Of a stretch of DNA of 9,227 nucleotides, positions 6,266 through 9,227 are shown piece by piece. Both the position numbers and the translations under genes were made by a program. The notes under the pieces are model-generated. The model was not told the origin of the DNA. It searched no databases and saw nothing but the letters and a program-made list of their open reading frames with translations. Positions within the stretch are counted from its first letter, which is position 1; each line of letters begins with the position of its first letter. The DNA is from Gammaproteobacteria bacterium (GTDB lineage: Bacteria; Pseudomonadota; Gammaproteobacteria; JAABTG01): assembly GCA_030066245.1 (NCBI GenBank), contig JASJBY010000188.1:1-9227 (forward strand). The letters run 5' to 3'.

Positions 6266-6811
6266 CTACTGGCCCGGAATCTTGTACTGGAGCTTCGGCC
6301 ACACGGCCAGACCGGCCGCATCCTTCACCACCGAGCCGCTGGACAGATCGATGGCCGCCTCGATCAGCGCGGTGCGCACCTGCATCTTGCCCCCGCCGGA
6401 GATGCCTTCGAATCTACCGGTGCCGCCAGTGATCTTGAAATCACCCTCGCAGCCAACGAGCGTGCCATCGCAGGTCCATTCCGAGAACACCAGGTTGTCC
6501 TCACCATCGGAGATGATGCAGTGACCGCGGCCCTTGGTTTTCTTGGTCTCGACGTTGATTTCATCGACGCCCGGACAAAGCATGACGGCGGTATCCAACG
6601 AGCCCTCTTTCTCCTTGATGTACATGATCCCTGTGTAACGGCTGAGCACCATGAGTTTGTCCGGAGCCACCTGGAAGACGTCCCCCGAACCCTCCCAAGG
6701 CGACATGACCGAGACCGTGCCCTCCTCGGCAGCCATCGTACTCCCAAAACACGCCAGCCCAGCCGCGAAAACCGAAGCCATCGTCAAACGGGAGGTTGTT
6801 CTCACACTCAT
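6266..6811 (-). CDS. Small secreted four-cysteine protein of unknown function (paralog B)
   Basis: A 181-residue paralog of the next gene downstream. It has a signal peptide (hydrophobic core about residues 10-22, AAGLACFGSTMAA, cleavage before EEGTV) and a mature part with cysteines 79, 98, 114 and 121 at the same positions as in paralog A. By hand alignment residues 26-179 share about 108 of 154 positions without gaps, while the signal peptides are nearly unrelated. The most constant parts are MSPW, GIMYI, SLDTA-MLCP, EWTC, CEGDFKITGGTG-FEGI and AIDLSSGSVV-DAAGLAVWP. The start at 6811 has AGAGGAG 7 bases upstream (6819-6825). The frame is open further upstream, but that part overlaps the thioesterase gene in another frame and would bury the signal peptide. 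Unknown function; likely periplasmic or extracellular. Confidence 0.85.
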   Translation of the reverse strand: MSVRTTSRLTMASVFAAGLACFGSTMAAEEGTVSVMSPWEGSGDVFQVAPDKLMVLSRYTGIMYIKEKEGSLDTAVMLCPGVDEINVETKKTKGRGHCIISDGEDNLVFSEWTCDGTLVGCEGDFKITGGTGRFEGISGGGKMQVRTALIEAAIDLSSGSVVKDAAGLAVWPKLQYKIPGQ

Positions 6812-6857
6812 GGTTGTTCTCCTCTGTGGTAGCTGCCCAATATCCGGAACGGGCCCG

Positions 6858-6898
6858 AGTATACACCAGAACGTTCTACCCACACCCCCAGTTTTATA
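6858..6898 (-). promoter_or_regulatory. Possible promoter region with 10-base palindrome upstream of paralog B
   Basis: On the minus strand two -10-like hexamers precede paralog B: TATAAA (6893-6898), with TTGGCG 15 bases upstream (6914-6919), and TATACT (6858-6863), with no -35 match. Between them sits the perfect palindrome AGAACGTTCT (6868-6877), placed as an operator would be. Its regulator is unknown. Confidence 0.35.
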
Positions 6899-6932
6899 GG
6901 CATTTCCCACCGGCGCCAAGGCATGAATGTCC

Positions 6933-6949
6933 AAGGGCGTGACGCCCTT
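6933..6949. repeat. Hairpin at the end of the thioesterase gene
   Basis: AAGGGCG, the loop TGA, then CGCCCTT: a perfect 7-base-pair stem touching the stop codon of the minus-strand thioesterase gene. No T-run follows, so it may protect the 3' end or attenuate rather than terminate. Confidence 0.4.
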
Positions 6950-7383
6950 CAGGCCTGAGCCTCCGGTTCTCGCGGCAGTGAATCCCGCAGTTTCTCTGGC
7001 AGCCTCATGGGCCGCCCTGTCCCCTTGTCGACACAAACATGTATGGTCTCCGTCCGGGCGTACAACTCCTCGTTGCCCCCCACGAAACGGGCAACAACGG
7101 CAAAGGATGTCTCGCCGATATGGGAGATGGCCGGGCGGACGACGAACTCCGTGCCCAAGCGCATGGGCTGCAGATAGTCGGCCTCTGCACGCCGTATGGG
7201 CAGTACGTATTGGTCTTGCGCCAGCACCACGCAAAGCTCATGCCCCAAGAATTTCATGTAGGCTTCGTAAGCATCGTGCGCATGGCGCAAGAGCTCAGGA
7301 AAAAACATCACGCCCGCGGCATCGACGCTGCTCATGGCGACGGTGAAGCGGTATTCGAAATCCATGTTTGATGGTCGTGTCAT
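6949..7383 (-). CDS. Acyl-CoA thioesterase, hotdog fold (4-hydroxybenzoyl-CoA thioesterase / YbgC-FadM family)
   Basis: A 144-residue cytosolic thioesterase of usual family length (about 135-150) that hydrolyses acyl- or aroyl-CoA thioesters. The active-site region near the N-terminus reads SSVDAAGVMFFPELLRHAHD, with D21 matching the conserved catalytic aspartate of the DxDxxGxxxF/Y motif. The helix HAHDAYEAYM follows, then the beta strands YVLPIRRAEADYLQPMRLG and ISHIGETSFAVVARF typical of the sheet. The DAAGV-FF form is closest in memory to the 1,4-dihydroxy-2-naphthoyl-CoA hydrolase branch, but substrate cannot be assigned. The start is uncertain: neither the ATG at 7383 nor the one at 7365 (MDFEYRF) has a good ribosome site, and the shorter form fits the family well. 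A heptamer array lies 17 bases upstream of 7383. Confidence 0.85.
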   Translation of the reverse strand: MTRPSNMDFEYRFTVAMSSVDAAGVMFFPELLRHAHDAYEAYMKFLGHELCVVLAQDQYVLPIRRAEADYLQPMRLGTEFVVRPAISHIGETSFAVVARFVGGNEELYARTETIHVCVDKGTGRPMRLPEKLRDSLPREPEAQA

Positions 7384-7400
7384 TCGGCTGCAGGGGGATG

Positions 7401-7498
7401 GGGATCAGTGAATGGTGATCAGTGAATAGTGACTGGTGAATAGTGAGTAGGGAATGGTGAACCGTGAATCGTAAAGGGTGACTGGTAAATGATGAATC
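7401..7498 (+). repeat. Heptanucleotide tandem array 2 (GTGAATR)
   Basis: Fourteen in-phase 7-base units run without an indel: for example GTGAATG, GTGATCA, GTGAATA, GTGACTG, GTGAATA, GTGAGTA, later GTGAACC, GTGAATC, GTAAAGG, GTGACTG, GTAAATG, ATGAATC. The first four positions are most constant and the last three vary. It lies just upstream of the thioesterase gene. It is AT-richer than array 1 but the same family. Confidence 0.85.
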
Positions 7499-7695
7499 AG
7501 AGAGAGTTTGGCTGCTGATAGCGTGAACTACGACCTGACCCACTTATGAGACTCGTGGCACGGATGGGGCGTAGCTGAATCCGGGAACAGTTTGCACCGG
7601 AACATTAGCCACGGAGATCATTGGGTCAAAAAGCCAAAAAGAATGGAGTCTTTCGCGTGCCGTGGCTGCCTGCGTGCCTGGGCTAAACTCCTGCC
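7499..7695. other. Non-coding stretch between inverted heptamer arrays
   Basis: About 200 bases with no credible gene, RNA gene or IS end that I can recognise. It is bounded by array 2 and the inverted array 3. If those pair, this is the loop. With the arrays it makes up most of the 399-base gene-free gap from 7384 to 7782. Confidence 0.4.
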
Positions 7696-7744
7696 GATTC
7701 ACGAATCACTACTCACCAGTCACTACCCCCTATTCACTACTCAC
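7696..7744 (-). repeat. Heptanucleotide tandem array 3 (inverted)
   Basis: Read on the minus strand, seven in-phase units follow: GTGAGTA, GTGAATA, GGGGGTA, GTGACTG, GTGAGTA, GTGATTC, GTGAATC. It is the same heptamer family as arrays 1 and 2 in opposite orientation. Bases 7706-7725 are the reverse complement of 7427-7446 in array 2 with one mismatch in 20. It sits 38 bases beyond the transposase stop. Confidence 0.8.
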
Positions 7745-7782
7745 TAGTTCTACTTTGTCACTTTGCCCACGGGCGCAACTCA

Positions 7783-9117
7783 TCACTCAAGCTGTTGTTT
7801 CCCGTAGGCTAAATCAATGGCCGCCTGTCGTTTCTGGTGGCGGAACTCCATCTGTCGGATGACCTCGTCAACACCGACATCCCGTCTCGGTAAGAAGTGC
7901 GCCAACAGGGTTTCGATATCCGCGCAACTCAACAACGGATGCTCTTCGTGCTGTTCAATGCGCTCCTTGAGCATGAACAGCATCGCCATCATCACCAGGG
8001 CCATGTGATGATGCCAGGGCTTCCACCCGCGCACTTGGTAATGATCCAGCCCGGCCTGACCCTTACCATCCTGAAACGACCGCTCAACCCAGTAACGTTG
8101 GCCTTGCATCTGGGCCAAACGTTCTAACGAGATCTCCTCCGATGCATTGCTCAGGCTATATTTGAGCTTCTCCGGTGATTTCACTTCCCGGCGAACAATC
8201 AGATGCCAGTGACGCGCTTCGGCCTCCTGCCCATCCCATACCCAGACCCGCTGATGCAACACCTCTACTTGCAGCTTGCCTTTTGTGCTCTCGCGTAACC
8301 TCAGGCGTTGCCACGCCGCAGCCGGTTGGGCTTCCATCCACTGGTCCACGCGCACCGGTTCGCTTTGGGCCACCCGACGTTTACGTTTGCGTCCCCGTCC
8401 TGACGGCAAGTCCGGTATCACCGGCTGTGGAGCGGCAAGGTAAATGGGCTGGTCCTTGTGCACGTCTGCCACGAACACCTCCCCGTCATCGGCCAATGCG
8501 CGCAACAACGCCGGCGTATTGCCATACAGGCTATCCATACCCACCCAGCCGAACCGCACCCCCAACTGACGGGCGTGTCGGACCATCTCCAGCGCCAGCT
8601 CCGGCTTGCTCTTGGCCTTCCTCGCTCGGTAGGGCACCTTTGCCGCATCGCAGCGCGCCTTGTCCTTGACCCATTGCTCGGGCAGGTACAGGCGCGTGTC
8701 AATCAGCGTGGATAAACGCCCACAACTGAGCGCCGCATAAACCCCAACCTGGCAGTTGTCCACTTTGCCCAGTCGACCGTTCCATTGCCGCGCCACCCCC
8801 ACCGATTTGTTGCCCTTCTTGGTGAACCCGCTCTCATCCATCAAAAGCGCACTGTCCTCGCTTCCTCCCAGCAGCGCATCGGCATCCAGTGCCACTTGAT
8901 CCAACACACCCCGCTCATCCCAATCAGAATTCGTCAGGAAATGCTGCAGCACCTGCTCGTCGCTCTCAGGAACCACTTCCGCCATGCGTTCCATGTTCTT
9001 CTTGCGCGCTTGCATCAGACCGCGTAGGTATTGCCGGGACTGGGAAAAGACATTGCGCGTACGCCGCTGAAAATGCGCCGCGTAACTCTCGCAAAAACGC
9101 ATAAAGCGTTTGCCCAC
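7783..9117 (-). CDS. IS701-type DDE transposase
   Basis: A 444-residue transposase that appears intact. The N-terminal part (FMRFCESYAAHFQRR to QYLRGLM at residues 30-35, then SDWDERGV) is the helical region of IS701-like proteins. The catalytic core follows: D94 in LLMDESGFTKKGNKSVGVARQ, D195 in GMDSLYGN, and E345 in RYWVERSFQDGKGQAGLDHY, a complete DDE triad. LGKVDNCQVGVYAAL (residues 116-130) and GWKPWHHHMAL (364-374) are family stretches. The usual start call is the GTG at 9117; an ATG at 9102 is the alternative, and the upstream frame meets a TGA near 9180 with no ATG between. The IS end beyond the start lies outside the window. The other end must fall in or before 7745-7782, but without the partner repeat it cannot be placed. 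Confidence 0.92.
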   Translation of the reverse strand: MGKRFMRFCESYAAHFQRRTRNVFSQSRQYLRGLMQARKKNMERMAEVVPESDEQVLQHFLTNSDWDERGVLDQVALDADALLGGSEDSALLMDESGFTKKGNKSVGVARQWNGRLGKVDNCQVGVYAALSCGRLSTLIDTRLYLPEQWVKDKARCDAAKVPYRARKAKSKPELALEMVRHARQLGVRFGWVGMDSLYGNTPALLRALADDGEVFVADVHKDQPIYLAAPQPVIPDLPSGRGRKRKRRVAQSEPVRVDQWMEAQPAAAWQRLRLRESTKGKLQVEVLHQRVWVWDGQEAEARHWHLIVRREVKSPEKLKYSLSNASEEISLERLAQMQGQRYWVERSFQDGKGQAGLDHYQVRGWKPWHHHMALVMMAMLFMLKERIEQHEEHPLLSCADIETLLAHFLPRRDVGVDEVIRQMEFRHQKRQAAIDLAYGKQQLE

Positions 9118-9227
9118 CGTTGCCAGGGGGCTTTTCGCATCTCGAATCCTCTTTTCGCTACTTCGTTTCCGGTGGGCTTCGGCTCATCCGCTTTGCCATT
9201 ATTCTCTCCGTCCGTGTCATGCACGCT
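9118..9227. other. Upstream part of the IS701-type element (truncated by the window)
   Basis: Probably the leader of the transposase gene inside the insertion sequence. A purine-rich GGACGGAGAGAAT stretch on the minus strand precedes short open frames in other phases, which I do not regard as genes. No terminal inverted repeat is recognisable here. Confidence 0.35.

Noticed and set aside
6812..7234. Upstream extension of paralog B to a 322-residue protein
   Set aside because: It lies over the thioesterase gene in another frame, and the signal peptide and ribosome site mark the start at 6811.
7401..7498. CRISPR array
   Set aside because: The units are 7 bases and contiguous, with no spacers and no cas genes nearby.
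9015..9224. 69-residue minus-strand frame at the start of the IS
   Set aside because: It overlaps the transposase N-terminus in another frame and has no recognisable domain; a frameshifted leader is possible but unsupported.

Overview
The window looks like a chromosomal segment of a GC-rich Gram-negative bacterium, most likely a gammaproteobacterium. The evidence is a monofunctional peptidoglycan glycosyltransferase (MtgA type), malate synthase A, a TRAP transporter, secreted proteins with Sec signals, and degenerate heptanucleotide arrays. Genus cannot be decided from the sequence.

Layout. (1) 1-3756, plus strand, carbon metabolism: the 3' end of a TRAP transporter large permease (DctM type), a tartronate-semialdehyde reductase-like dehydrogenase (GlxR/GarR type) and a complete malate synthase A. 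The two enzymes sit at the glyoxylate branch point. Malate synthase condenses glyoxylate with acetyl-CoA, while the reductase acts in the route glyoxylate to tartronate semialdehyde to glycerate. The transporter may bring in an organic acid feeding this node. (2) 3768-4121: a compact MITE-like element with 18-bp perfect terminal inverted repeats, a flanking CTAG duplication and three internal perfect hairpins, starting 11 bases after the malate synthase stop. (3) 4122-4572: no recognisable gene. (4) 4573-5292, plus: mtgA. (5) 5419-6811, minus: two tandem paralogous genes for small secreted four-cysteine proteins of unknown function, about 70% identical in the mature part and convergent with mtgA. 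(6) 6949-7383, minus: a hotdog-fold acyl-CoA thioesterase. (7) 7384-7782: non-coding, with two arrays of the same degenerate 7-base repeat in opposite orientations. (8) 7783-9117, minus: an intact IS701-type DDE transposase whose upstream end runs off the window.

The same heptamer family (about GTGANTN) occurs three times: after the TRAP gene, upstream of the thioesterase gene, and inverted beside the transposase. With the MITE and the IS this makes the intergenic DNA rich in repeats, while the genes themselves look intact. I see no defence system, CRISPR array, tRNA or rRNA. The least explained items are the secreted paralog pair, the heptamer arrays and the MITE.
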